Below are positions 14,888 through 22,929 of a DNA stretch of 64,000 nt, piece by piece. Under the pieces are notes generated by a model. That model did not search any database and was not told where the DNA came from. It saw nothing but the letters and a program-made list of their open reading frames with translations. The stretch's first letter is position 1, and every line of letters starts with the position of its first letter. The translations under genes and the position numbers were made by a program. This DNA is from Planctomycetota bacterium (GTDB lineage: Bacteria; Planctomycetota; Planctomycetia; Gemmatales; Gemmataceae): contig VGYC01000001.1 of the NCBI GenBank assembly GCA_016873095.1, positions 1-64,000 of the forward strand. Direction: 5' to 3'.

Positions 14888-15799
14888 ATGACCGCCATGA
14901 CGACTCGCATCCTCTGTCTGTCCGTTCTGCTAATCTGTCAGTCGGCCATCCAGGCAGACGAGAAGACCGCCATGCCGTCAACCGTGGCCGACGGCGCGCG
15001 GCTGGTTGCGGAATACGTCAGCCCAAAGGTCTTCTTTGAGGGGCCGACCTGGGACCCCAAGGGCAAGAAGCTCTATGTCACCGCCTTCGGCAAGACCACC
15101 GACATCTTGCGGCTGGAAGGGGACAACAAGGCGACGGTCTGGCTTGAGAAAACGGAGGGAGTGAACGGTACCTACCTGTCGCGCGACGGCCGCTTGCTTG
15201 GCGCCCAGGCATTCGGCCATCGCGTCATGAGCTATGCATTCGGAAACAAGGGCCCGTCCGACACCAGGGTGCTGCTCTTCGACAAGAAACGCAACCAGCC
15301 CAACGACCTGTGTCAGGCGCCCAACGGCGACATTTACTTCACTGACCCGGATTTCGACAAGCGCAAGACCAGCGCCGTTTATCGCCTCACGCCCGACGGC
15401 AAGGCGACCAAGGTCATTACCGATATGCCGGTGCCAAACGGCATCAAGACTTCACGCGACGGCAAGACACTTTACGTCAGCGATAGCTTCCGCATGTTGT
15501 GGCGGTCCTATCCCATCAAGGACGATGGCACGGTCGGCGCTGGCAAGGATTTCTTCAATCCCCAGAAGGCGCCGATGAAGGAACCTGACGGCCTGTGCCT
15601 GGATGAAAAGGACAACCTGGACTTCAGCGGCCGCGGCGGCGTCTGGGTCGTGCAGCCCGACGGCAAGGAACTTGGCCTCATCGCCATCCCGGAGTTCTGC
15701 TCCAACGTCACCTTTGGCGGTGACGACGGCAAGACCCTGTACATGACATGTCAGGACAAGGTCTACAGCCTGCGCATGAAGGTGCGCGGGGAAAGATAG
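14888..15799 (+). CDS. SMP-30/gluconolactonase/LRE-like exported protein
   Basis: The 303-residue product has a signal peptide (LCLSVLLICQSAIQADE) and a six-bladed propeller of the SMP-30/LRE type: FFEGPTWDPKGKKLYVTAFG with the metal-binding Glu, NQPNDLCQAPNGDIYFTDPD, MPVPNGIKTSRDGKTLYVSD, MKEPDGLCLDEKDN and CSNVTFGGDDGKTLYMTCQD. Family enzymes hydrolyse sugar or other lactones with Ca2+ or Zn2+. The specific substrate is unknown. The ATG directly follows the SCO stop; a second ATG at 14897 is equally possible. This is the third gene of the SBP56 cluster. Confidence 0.85.
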   Translation: MTAMTTRILCLSVLLICQSAIQADEKTAMPSTVADGARLVAEYVSPKVFFEGPTWDPKGKKLYVTAFGKTTDILRLEGDNKATVWLEKTEGVNGTYLSRDGRLLGAQAFGHRVMSYAFGNKGPSDTRVLLFDKKRNQPNDLCQAPNGDIYFTDPDFDKRKTSAVYRLTPDGKATKVITDMPVPNGIKTSRDGKTLYVSDSFRMLWRSYPIKDDGTVGAGKDFFNPQKAPMKEPDGLCLDEKDNLDFSGRGGVWVVQPDGKELGLIAIPEFCSNVTFGGDDGKTLYMTCQDKVYSLRMKVRGER

Positions 15800-15851
15800 C
15801 CGCCTGCGCCTCTCGCGCGTACACATCACGCAGCCGCTCGACGGGCCTGCC

Positions 15852-16940
15852 ATGAATGACATTCCAGCCAGCACCGTCATCCATCCGCCGCTCTTGACCG
15901 CCGACTTGCCCGGCCTCGGCGGCCGCATTCGAACCGTGCCCGAGGACTTCGAGGTTGAGGAGATTCCCGCGTATCAGCCGTGCGGCAGCGGCGACTTCTT
16001 GTTTCTCTGGATCGAGAAGCGCGACTTGGGGGCGGAGTATTTCGTTCGCCAGGTTGCGAAGCGGCTGGGCATCGCGGCTGCCGATATCGGCACTGCCGGA
16101 CTGAAGGATCGCCACGCCGTCACGCGGCAAATGATTTCCATCCCCGTACACGTCGAGGAGCGACTCGCCCGGCTTGACGGCGACGGCATTCGGCTGCTCC
16201 AGATCGGCAAGCATACCAACAAGCTGAGGCCCGGACATTTGCACGGCAATCGCTTCCGCATCCTGATCCGGGATGTTGCGGATGCATCAGCGCGAACCGC
16301 GATTCTGGAGCGGCTGGAGCAGCACGGGCTGCCGAACTATTACGGCCCGCAACGCTTCGGCCACGACGGCGAAACGCTGCATGCAGGGCTGGCCATGTTG
16401 CGCGGCCAGAAGCCTGCCGGCGGCTCGGACTGGCGCAAGCCGTTTCTGCGCAAGCTGGCGCTTTCCGCCGCCCAGTCGGGACTGTTCAATCGCTGCCTCG
16501 GTCAACGGCTCAGCGACGGGCTGTATCGCCGCGTGCTTACGGGCGATGTGCTGGCGAAGTGGCCCTTCGGCGGCATGTTCGTGGCGGAGGATGCCGTCCG
16601 CGAGCAAGAGCGCTTCGATGCCCGGGAAATCGTGACGGCGGGGCCGATGTTCGGGCGCAAGATGTTCGCCGCCGCCGGCGCGGCCGCCGAGCGCGAGGCC
16701 ATCGTCTTGCAGGAGTTTGACCTCACGACGGCATCATTCAGCGGCTTCGGCAAGCTCTTGCAAGGCACGCGCCGCCACAACGTCGTCTACCCAACGAATC
16801 TGTCAGCTGCCATGGAAGAAAATGGGCTGCGACTTTCCTTCGCGTTGCCAGCCGGCAGCTACGCCACGGTGCTGCTGCGCGAGCTGATGAAAATCAGGCT
16901 CGACGATGAGGACGCCGACTCGACAGCCGCGCTCGCATAG
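15852..16940 (+). CDS. truD: tRNA pseudouridine(13) synthase TruD
   Basis: The 362-residue product matches TruD: an N-terminal RTVPEDFEVEEIPAYQPCGS, the catalytic motif TAGLKDRHAVTRQ with Asp86, NKLRPGHLHGNRFRILIRDV, NYYGPQRFGHDG, an inserted TruD-specific domain, and a final LRLSFALPAGSYATVLLREL. TruD converts U13 of certain tRNAs to pseudouridine in the cytoplasm. The length is usual for the family. It stands 52 bases after the SMP-30 gene, without a functional link to it. Confidence 0.95.
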   Translation: MNDIPASTVIHPPLLTADLPGLGGRIRTVPEDFEVEEIPAYQPCGSGDFLFLWIEKRDLGAEYFVRQVAKRLGIAAADIGTAGLKDRHAVTRQMISIPVHVEERLARLDGDGIRLLQIGKHTNKLRPGHLHGNRFRILIRDVADASARTAILERLEQHGLPNYYGPQRFGHDGETLHAGLAMLRGQKPAGGSDWRKPFLRKLALSAAQSGLFNRCLGQRLSDGLYRRVLTGDVLAKWPFGGMFVAEDAVREQERFDAREIVTAGPMFGRKMFAAAGAAAEREAIVLQEFDLTTASFSGFGKLLQGTRRHNVVYPTNLSAAMEENGLRLSFALPAGSYATVLLRELMKIRLDDEDADSTAALA

Positions 16941-17110
16941 CGGCACGCGCGTTTCATCGAAGTTATCAGCTGTTCGCGGCGCACGCGCGGAATACATTGC
17001 AAGCATCACTCTATTTCACGGGACAATCCGATTCAGGGAACGCAGATTGGGGGAGTCGGATCCCGATCAGGAGAAGGAGATCTTTTGGCAAACCTGTTTG
17101 GGGGATCAGC

Positions 17111-17791
17111 GTGACAACGAATGTCGACGAATGCACCGTTCCAGAAAAGATCCTGCTGGCAGCGGATCAACTGGACAAGCAAGGACAGTCGCCCTTCAGT
17201 GCGGAGGCACTCATCGTCGCCGCCTGGCAGAAATTTCCGAGGACCTTCGGCCTCAAGGGCTTCGCGGACCAGTATCCCGACTCGAACAAGATTCTCAGCA
17301 GCATCATGGGGGAGAAAGGTCTGGCGCGGCGAGGCTGGCTGGTCAAGATGGGGCAGAAGATGTATTCCCTGACGCGCGATGGCCGCCAGGTCGTCCGCCG
17401 GGTCCTGCTGCAAGAAGAGGAAGACCCGGCCCCGGCGAGCATGGTCAAGGTCTCGCGCGAGCAAGAAAAGTTCCTCCACGGCCTGCTCGATAGCACCGCG
17501 GTGCAAAAGTTCGAGGAGAACCGCAAGGGGGAACTGGCTTTTGCCGACGCTTGTCGTTTCTGGGGAATCACCGAGAACATGAAGGGTGATGTCCTCGATG
17601 AAAAGATGGGCCAGTTCGACGACAGCCTCGCCGAGCTCGACCGCCTTTTCGGCGACAACGAAGGCGAGCTTTCCAGCGGCCGGATCGTCACCCCTGGCGA
17701 CATCCGGGTTCTCACCAACATTCATCGCTACATGGAGGACCGCTTCGACCGCCACCTGAACCTGCTACGCACGCGTTCGGGCCGGCGCTAG
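17111..17791 (+). CDS. Hypothetical protein, winged-helix-like N-terminus
   Basis: The GTG at 17111, preceded by GGGGGATC, gives 226 residues. The N-terminal 90 residues contain helices and a wing-like end: KILLAADQLDKQGQSPFSAE, ALIVAAWQKFPRTFGLKGFA, KILSSIMGEKGLARRGWLVK, MGQKMYSLTRDGRQVV. This could be a DNA-binding winged helix. The C-terminal half is helical and charged (REQEKFLHGLLDSTAVQKFE, FDDSLAELDRLFGDNEGELS, IHRYMEDRFDRHLNLLR). The frame stays open upstream to 16997 but lacks a good start there. I do not recognise the family. Confidence 0.7.
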   Translation: MTTNVDECTVPEKILLAADQLDKQGQSPFSAEALIVAAWQKFPRTFGLKGFADQYPDSNKILSSIMGEKGLARRGWLVKMGQKMYSLTRDGRQVVRRVLLQEEEDPAPASMVKVSREQEKFLHGLLDSTAVQKFEENRKGELAFADACRFWGITENMKGDVLDEKMGQFDDSLAELDRLFGDNEGELSSGRIVTPGDIRVLTNIHRYMEDRFDRHLNLLRTRSGRR

Positions 17792-18092
17792 TCCATCGTC
17801 AGTAAACCAGTTGCATCGCCCACGACCGCGTCCCATTCCAGTCTGCCGCCTTCCACCCACGCGCTCCCCGGGAAGGCCGGCAAGCGAGAATCGGACGCGG
17901 TTTGTGCGCGCCCCACGGGAAATCACCTGCCAGGAGCACTATCGCAGACTTCGTCCAGTATTCGTCCAGAAAGAGACATACACCCCCTCGGCAAATGTTT
18001 ACAAAGTATTACCAGTCCGATCGGAATGAACCGGGCCAGGTCGGTAAAGATCACCAGGTCAGTTTGGCCAGGCCGGCGGCAACATTTCCAGA
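17792..18092. other. Intergenic region with dispersed element
   Basis: About 300 bases between a plus-strand gene end and the end of a minus-strand gene. It holds one copy of a dispersed element (17950-17996). Otherwise there are only short, unconvincing open frames. No clear terminator hairpin was found. Confidence 0.6.
17950..17996 (+). repeat. Dispersed element, copy 1 (paired TTCGTCC plus 37-base core)
   Basis: A 37-base core (17960-17996, beginning ATTCGTCCAG and ending CCCCCTCGGCAAAT) matches 35368-35404 with two substitutions. In both places another TTCGTCC lies 11-12 bases upstream of the core's own TTCGTCC. Both copies are downstream of the 3' end of a minus-strand gene. Role unknown. 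Confidence 0.75.
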
Positions 18093-18737
18093 TCAGTTTC
18101 GCGGCGGTTGCTCCCGCCGATCGATCAAGAAATACGGCAACAGCTTTGTACGCTGAGGCGCCGGCGCGGGCACGATTCCGGCATTCGACGGCGTTGGATA
18201 CTGTGCGCCCCTGAGAAGTTGGCCATCAGGTCCAGTGGCCGGAGGAGGAATTGCCAGTCCCGCCTGCCCCGCCTGTCCCAGGCCCTCCGTGCATGGTACC
18301 ACCCGGTACACTCTGCATGGGATCTGTTCCATGGTTTTCTTGACTTCGCACTTGTACCCATCGCAGATTTCGATTTGTTTTTTGACCAGCAACTGGCGAG
18401 TGCAATTCCGACAGTGAGGCTTCTTGTCGCAGCCTGGTTGATGCAAGGGTGTATGCGGGATGCAGAAACCGTCGTCCACCGATTCATAGACCCACTTCTT
18501 CTTGATCTTGGGCACGACCTCGCAGCAAAAGCGCGGCTGCTCTTTCATGACAATCTCTTCGACGACCTTGTAGCCCGGCGGACAGGTCGGCTTTGAGCCG
18601 ACTGGCGCTTGCGCCCCGCCGGGCCCAACGACCCAGAGCGCAGGCAATGCGAAAAGAACTCCGAACCATGTCCGGCCGAGCAATCCGGAGCGCCGCCCGG
18701 CAAGCATGGTCGCACCTGCTTTGAATCGTCCCTGCAT
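18093..18737 (-). CDS. Cysteine-rich secreted protein
   Basis: The 214-residue product starts MQGRFKAGATMLAGRRSGLL, with GGGAGGAA upstream on the coding strand. A hydrophobic stretch (TWFGVLFALPALWVVGPGGA) forms a signal peptide or anchor. The mature part has about ten cysteines in short repeats of similar type: PTCPPGYKVVEEIV, RFCCEVVPKIKKKWVYESVD, DGFCIPHTPLHQPGCDKKPH, CRNCTRQLLVKKQIEICDGY, KCEVKKTMEQIPCRVYRVVP. The strand-like VKKxxEx(I/V)xC pattern recurs. Pro-rich tail. It resembles planctomycete cell-surface Cys-rich proteins, function unknown. It follows the porin gene by 26 bases and is probably co-transcribed with it. Confidence 0.72.
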   Translation of the reverse strand: MQGRFKAGATMLAGRRSGLLGRTWFGVLFALPALWVVGPGGAQAPVGSKPTCPPGYKVVEEIVMKEQPRFCCEVVPKIKKKWVYESVDDGFCIPHTPLHQPGCDKKPHCRNCTRQLLVKKQIEICDGYKCEVKKTMEQIPCRVYRVVPCTEGLGQAGQAGLAIPPPATGPDGQLLRGAQYPTPSNAGIVPAPAPQRTKLLPYFLIDRREQPPRN

Positions 18738-18763
18738 GAGTTCCTCCCTGGCCGTCGTCACGA

Positions 18764-20659
18764 TTACCAGTCGAAGGCGAAGCGCATGCCCACCTGCGCG
18801 AATGGCCCGGACGCCTCCGTATCGGGGATGTGTCGCCAACCCTGCGCATAGTTCCACTGGACCTTGAAATTCGGATTGAGATACCAGTTCAGGCCGAGTG
18901 TCACGTTGTTGAGTTGCCCGCCCAGGATACCTGCGTTGGTCAGGTCCAGGTAGGAATAGCGAACACCGACCTGCCAGGCGCCGCAACTGAACGGATTGGG
19001 AACGCCATTGCCGGGAACCCAGTAAAAGTTGCGATAGGGAATGACCCGGGCCGTTGTGTTCCCGCCTGTGTGCAGTGGTGTTCGAACATAGTTGCGATTT
19101 TCACCCGTCAGGAAGTAGAGTGCCTCGACATAGGCTCCTTGCGCGAAATACTGGCGAATATTGACAGGCACTTCATTCTGCGTCGGGGTTCGGATGATGC
19201 GTGTGACCTGGTTGACCCAGACCGGATTGTATTCGGCCTGGATGGAGAACGGACCGAGGTTCATGTAGAACTCGGGTACGACCATGGCCTGATTGGCTCC
19301 AGCCATGCGCGCGAAGGCGGCAATGTTTTGCAACTGAGCGGGACCGTTACGAATCAGCGTACGGGCCCGAAAACGGGTGTTGCCATCGTCCAGGTTGGTC
19401 CATTCGCCACCCACGCCCAGGTGGATCATGTATCGTCCTTCATCCTGGTACCACGGCAGCCAGGTCATCCGGCCCGCGTAGCCCCACTCACCGTCGCCAA
19501 CATTCCACCCCATGATGCTGCGCGTGTTGTTGAAGACTGCCACCTGTGCCACCAATCGCTCGTTGTCCGTCCATGTGAGCGCCTGAAAGCCTGGACTGAA
19601 ACCGTTGTCGCCATTCTCGAGGAAGGCGTCAAATTGATAGGAGCGCTCCAGGAAGTTGAGATAGCGGCTGCTGGTCAGGTGCTCGAAACCGAGGGGAACC
19701 TTCATGTTGCCGGCACGAAAGGCGCGGATGAATGGCAGGTGGTTAATGCCGATCCATAGCTCGGTAGGCACCGGCACGTTGGAGACCCGGCCGCCAAAAT
19801 CTTCGTTCTGATTGATGGTCTTGCCGGTGTCGAACGTGTTGAGAAAGTCGTATTCACAATAGAAGTCGATGACTTCGTACATCCACCCGTCAACTTGCAA
19901 GCGGGCGCGGCGGAAATTGACCGCGTCCAGAAACGAGCCGATGCCGCCCGGATCGGAGAATTGCACGTTGTCCGGCGCCCAGCTGCCAACGGTATCAAAC
20001 TGTGTGCGGCCGCTCAGGTGAATCTGGAATGACTTGTCGGCTGTCTCCAGATACGGCCCGTAATTCCACTTCCCTTTCAATTCGAGGTTTCGGCCGACGA
20101 CAAAGCCTTTTTCTCGCTCCTCGCTGGCGCGGGAGTCCTCGGCCACCTTCTTCTTGTCCGCTTCCGTCTTGAGGTATTCACCGACGATCTTGCGCACGTC
20201 GTCGGTGCTGAAGGGCGTGAAGGGAGGATCGCCTTGCCCCCCTCCGGGCGCGGCAAGCATCGTTCCATCGTTCAAGGTCGGACTGGTGGGCAATGTCTGT
20301 CGGCTTCTCAGCGCTTCAAGTAGTTCACGGTTCTGCAATTCGAGACGTTCGATGCGCTCGCGCAGTTCAGCGTCGTAGGGCGATTCCGGGGACGACGAGG
20401 CCGATATGGACGGGAGTGCGGGAGGTGCAGAACGAATACCTTCGCCAAGCGTGGGAAACTCCAGGCGCTTTTTGAGGGCCTCAAGCTGTTTTCCCTGTTC
20501 CTCGATCAGTTTTCCCTGTCGTTCAACGAGAGCGCGCAATTCGTTTTCGCGATCCTGGGCGGGCGCCGCGCTGACAAAGAGAAGCAGCCCTGCAAGACAC
20601 GCGAAAAATCCGCAACCTAGCAACAAGCGCACGGTGGTCACCTGTTGGTGACGGCGCAT
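18764..20659 (-). CDS. OprO/OprP-like outer-membrane porin with N-terminal coiled coil
   Basis: The 631-residue product starts MRRHQQVTTVRLLLGCGFFA with GGGGGGAGAT upstream. After the signal peptide (ending AAPAQ), a coiled coil covers about residues 35-70 (ENELRALVERQGKLIEEQGK) and 100-120. From about residue 200 the sequence reads as a phosphate-selective porin barrel: FQIHLSGRTQFDTVGSWAPD, FRRARLQVDGWMYEVIDFYC, FGRPH-free strands such as ERSYQFDAFLENGDNGFSPG, and the C-terminal LNPNFKVQWNYAQGWRHIPD ending in an aromatic residue (FAFDW) as expected for BAM substrates. It transports anions such as phosphate in relatives; selectivity here is unknown. The coiled coil may attach it to the cell wall. 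Confidence 0.85.
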   Translation of the reverse strand: MRRHQQVTTVRLLLGCGFFACLAGLLLFVSAAPAQDRENELRALVERQGKLIEEQGKQLEALKKRLEFPTLGEGIRSAPPALPSISASSSPESPYDAELRERIERLELQNRELLEALRSRQTLPTSPTLNDGTMLAAPGGGQGDPPFTPFSTDDVRKIVGEYLKTEADKKKVAEDSRASEEREKGFVVGRNLELKGKWNYGPYLETADKSFQIHLSGRTQFDTVGSWAPDNVQFSDPGGIGSFLDAVNFRRARLQVDGWMYEVIDFYCEYDFLNTFDTGKTINQNEDFGGRVSNVPVPTELWIGINHLPFIRAFRAGNMKVPLGFEHLTSSRYLNFLERSYQFDAFLENGDNGFSPGFQALTWTDNERLVAQVAVFNNTRSIMGWNVGDGEWGYAGRMTWLPWYQDEGRYMIHLGVGGEWTNLDDGNTRFRARTLIRNGPAQLQNIAAFARMAGANQAMVVPEFYMNLGPFSIQAEYNPVWVNQVTRIIRTPTQNEVPVNIRQYFAQGAYVEALYFLTGENRNYVRTPLHTGGNTTARVIPYRNFYWVPGNGVPNPFSCGAWQVGVRYSYLDLTNAGILGGQLNNVTLGLNWYLNPNFKVQWNYAQGWRHIPDTEASGPFAQVGMRFAFDW

Positions 20660-21133
20660 TTTATCTCCCCCCTGGACAGCGGCGCGGGCGCATCATCGTC
20701 ATACATTGCAAAGTTCGACATTCGGCAATGAATAATTCTGTCCAAAACAACACACGCCGGACGCCACGCTGTCCGCATACGCGCCACAATCCGAATAATC
20801 GGTAAACCCTTCCCAGAGTTGCAAATTTCCCAGACTGCCGAAGCTGACGTGACGGACGAATTACCCAATCCTTCCACGATTAACTTGGGTCCTGGCTGAG
20901 ACGATCGATGGGCCCTGCTCGCTTCCTGGAGGAACTGCAGCACGGAGCGTTGTTGTGGACGCAGCGTTTGCACGACGGTCGATTCCGGCAGTCCTCGGCG
21001 ATATTCTTGGCCGTGCCACCGCGGTCGGCCATCTTTCCCAGTTCCGCTTGAGAGGCTCCCAGCACACCTTTCGACGTGGAATGAGTCCGTCTGGCACTCT
21101 TGATGTCGGTTCGAGCCGCGCTCAGCAATTGAT
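20660..21133. other. Intergenic region: porin leader and a transposase remnant
   Basis: The stretch between the porin start and RNase P RNA. The part next to the porin (20660-20800) should hold its promoter; I cannot assign clear boxes. At 20880-20985 there is a short transposase-like remnant (listed separately). Nothing else is recognised. Confidence 0.5.
20880..20985 (-). pseudogene. Remnant of an IS66-like transposase C-terminus
   Basis: The minus strand reads STVVQTLRPQQRSVLQFLQE followed by ASRAHRSSQPGPKL, similar to the end of IS66-type transposases (short helix with RSVL(E/D)(F/Y)L, then a P-rich end). It has no start, no catalytic residues and no visible inverted repeats. Identification rests on about 35 residues only. 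Confidence 0.4.
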
Positions 21134-21606
21134 AATCCACGAGCCGGCCTGTAAGCCGGGTTCTGTCCCGGAGCGCGACGGCTCCGGCGACGGTCATTTC
21201 TCTAGCCGGCCGGTTGCCCGGCCGATCGAGCAGCCTACCCGGGAGTCGTTAACGGGCCGGACCAGCCCTGCTCCCATACTTGGCCTTGCTCCCGGTGGGG
21301 TTTGCCGAGCCAGCCTGTCACCAGGCTGCTGGTGGGCTCTTACCCCGCCTTTTCACCCTTACCATCACAGTGTTCAGTGTTCAGTTTTCAGTGTTCAGTG
21401 AAGAAGGCAGCGACCTGAAAACTGAAAACGGGACACTGAACACTGTGATGGCGGTATTCTTTCTGTTGCACTTTCCCTATCCTTGCCCGGCCCGCTGACC
21501 GAGCTTGGACGGTGGGCGTTACCCACCACCGCGTCCTGTGGAGCCCGGACTTTCCTCTCCCCAGGCACGAGGCCCAGGCAGCGACCGTCCAGCCGACTCG
21601 TGGATT
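21134..21606 (-). ncRNA. rnpB: RNase P RNA (class A), expanded P12
   Basis: The minus strand carries all universal blocks in order: GAGGAAAGTCCGGGCTC, CAACAGAAAGAATACCGCC, GGTAAGGGTGAAAAGG, GTAAGAGCCCACC, GGAGCAAGGCCAAGTATGGG, GGGTAGGCTGCTCGA and ACAGAACCCGGCTTAC. Ends were set from P1: AATCCACGAG at the 5' end pairs perfectly with CTCGTGGATT at the 3' end. The RNA, about 473 nt, cleaves the 5' leader from precursor tRNAs. It is longer than the roughly 380 nt of E. coli mainly because the P12 position holds a 90-nt hairpin (21362-21451). It ends 58 bases from ruvB, which follows on the opposite side, same strand. Confidence 0.96.
21362..21451 (-). repeat. Repeat-built hairpin at P12 of RNase P RNA
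   Basis: The outer stem is 18 perfect base pairs (CCATCACAGTGTTCAGTG and its complement). Inside, one arm contains tandem units TGTTCAG, TGTTCAG, TTTTCAG, TGTTCAG, and the other arm CTGAAAA repeats that pair with them. The loop is about AAGAAGGCAGCGAC. It sits where E. coli RNase P RNA has the P12 helix, between ACCGCC and GGTAAGGG. Confidence 0.85.
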
Positions 21607-21663
21607 CTCTCATTGTACGCACGAAGTGTGCACCAAGCTCGACACCGGCCGACGCGCAATGGT

Positions 21664-22710
21664 TCACTCGCTCATGTCGAACAGCGTCCCGCGAACATCG
21701 TCGCAGGGCTTTTTTCTGCCGAGATGTTCATAGGCGCGAGCGGTGGCCAGCCGGCCGCGCGGCGAGCGGATGATGAATTGCTCGCGGAGCAGAAACGGTT
21801 CGATCTCATCGCTGAGCGTGTCGGCGGGAAGATTCATGGTGGCGGCCAGGGCCTCGATGCCGGTCGGGCCGCCGGAGAATACACCGATGAGCGTCTCGAG
21901 ATAACGACGGTCCTGCTTGTCCAGGCCGACCACATCGACCTCGGCCATGCTCAGAGCCGCCCGGGCAACATCAAGTGTGATGTTGCCGTCCGCCTCGCTG
22001 GTCGCGAAATTGCGAGCCCACCACAAGCGGGCGTTGGCGATGCGCGGCGTGCCGCGGCTGCGCCGCGCCAGCTCGACGGCGGCGTCTTCAGCCAGCGGTG
22101 TCTGCAGCTTCCGGGCATTGATGTTCATCAGTTGCGACAGCTCGGCTTCGCTGTAGAACTCCAGGTGCTCATGCATCTTGAAGCGGTCGCGCATCGGTCC
22201 GGACAGCATGCCGCTGCGTGTCGTGGCGCCGATCAGCGTGAAGCGCTTCAGTTTCATTGAAATGGTGCGAGCGTTGATGCCTTCGCCCAGGATGATGTCG
22301 ATCCGAAAATCCTCCATGGCCGGGTAAATGAACTCCTCGACGGCCCGCGGCATGCGATGAATCTCGTCGATGAAGATGATCGAGCCTTCCTCGGCATTGG
22401 TGAGGAACGGGAGCAGATCCTTGGGATTGGTCAGGGCCGGGCCGCTGGTCATCTGGATGCCGGTCCCGAGTTCGTTGGGCAGGACCGTCGCGAAGGTCGT
22501 CTTGCCGAGTCCCGGCGGGCCGTCGAAAAGGATGTGCGAAAGTGGCTCCTTGAGCTTCTTGCAGGCATTGAGAACGATCTCCAGGCGCTGCACAACAGCC
22601 TTTTGCCCGATGACTTCGCGCAGCCGCTTGGGGCGCAGGGCCGCGTCGCGGCGGCGTTGCTCGTCGGCATCCTCCGGCTGCCCGCCGTGGACGATCGGTT
22701 CACGCGCCAT
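21664..22710 (-). CDS. ruvB: Holliday junction branch migration ATPase RuvB
   Basis: A 348-residue product starting MAREPIVHGG. AAA+ motifs are clear: Walker A GPPGLGKTTFA, Walker B SIIFIDEIHRM, sensor 1 LIGATTRSGML, the arginine finger region GPMRDRFKMHEHLEFYSEAE, and sensor 2 RSRGTPRIANARLWWARNFA. The C-terminal winged helix ends GGPTGIEALAATMN and RGRLATARAYEHLG. RuvB drives branch migration of Holliday junctions with RuvA, then resolution by RuvC. Neither ruvA nor ruvC is adjacent here. An ATG 27 bases upstream is possible but adds residues outside the family pattern. Promoter region is shared with the divergent giant gene. Confidence 0.95.
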   Translation of the reverse strand: MAREPIVHGGQPEDADEQRRRDAALRPKRLREVIGQKAVVQRLEIVLNACKKLKEPLSHILFDGPPGLGKTTFATVLPNELGTGIQMTSGPALTNPKDLLPFLTNAEEGSIIFIDEIHRMPRAVEEFIYPAMEDFRIDIILGEGINARTISMKLKRFTLIGATTRSGMLSGPMRDRFKMHEHLEFYSEAELSQLMNINARKLQTPLAEDAAVELARRSRGTPRIANARLWWARNFATSEADGNITLDVARAALSMAEVDVVGLDKQDRRYLETLIGVFSGGPTGIEALAATMNLPADTLSDEIEPFLLREQFIIRSPRGRLATARAYEHLGRKKPCDDVRGTLFDMSE

Positions 22711-22882
22711 CAAGGCCCCCGGAAAAGCCCAAGCCACGTATCACTCGAATTCCTCCGTTATCTTATCGCTGACTTGCCGGCCGGTCATTGGCAAGTTGCC
22801 TGGCCGCGGGGTGTTTCCTCGCATAACGCGCATAATCCGCGCGTGCCGCCCCGGAAACTGGGGCGGCCGGGCAAAGTCGTCC

Positions 22883-22909
22883 TTCCATTCCGTTTCGATC
22901 GGTTATAAT
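22883..22909 (+). promoter_or_regulatory. Putative promoter of the giant envelope-protein operon
   Basis: A perfect TATAAT lies at 22904-22909 with a weak -35-like TTCCAT at 22883-22888 (15-base spacer). It is about 20 bases before the first possible start of the giant gene. The -35 box is poor, so confidence is moderate. Confidence 0.4.
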
Positions 22910-22929
22910 GACCGAGTCGGCTGCCCTTC

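Noticed and set aside
21362-21451. CRISPR-like or simple tandem repeat array
   Set aside because: The TTCAG units have no spacers and form one hairpin within RNase P RNA at the P12 position.
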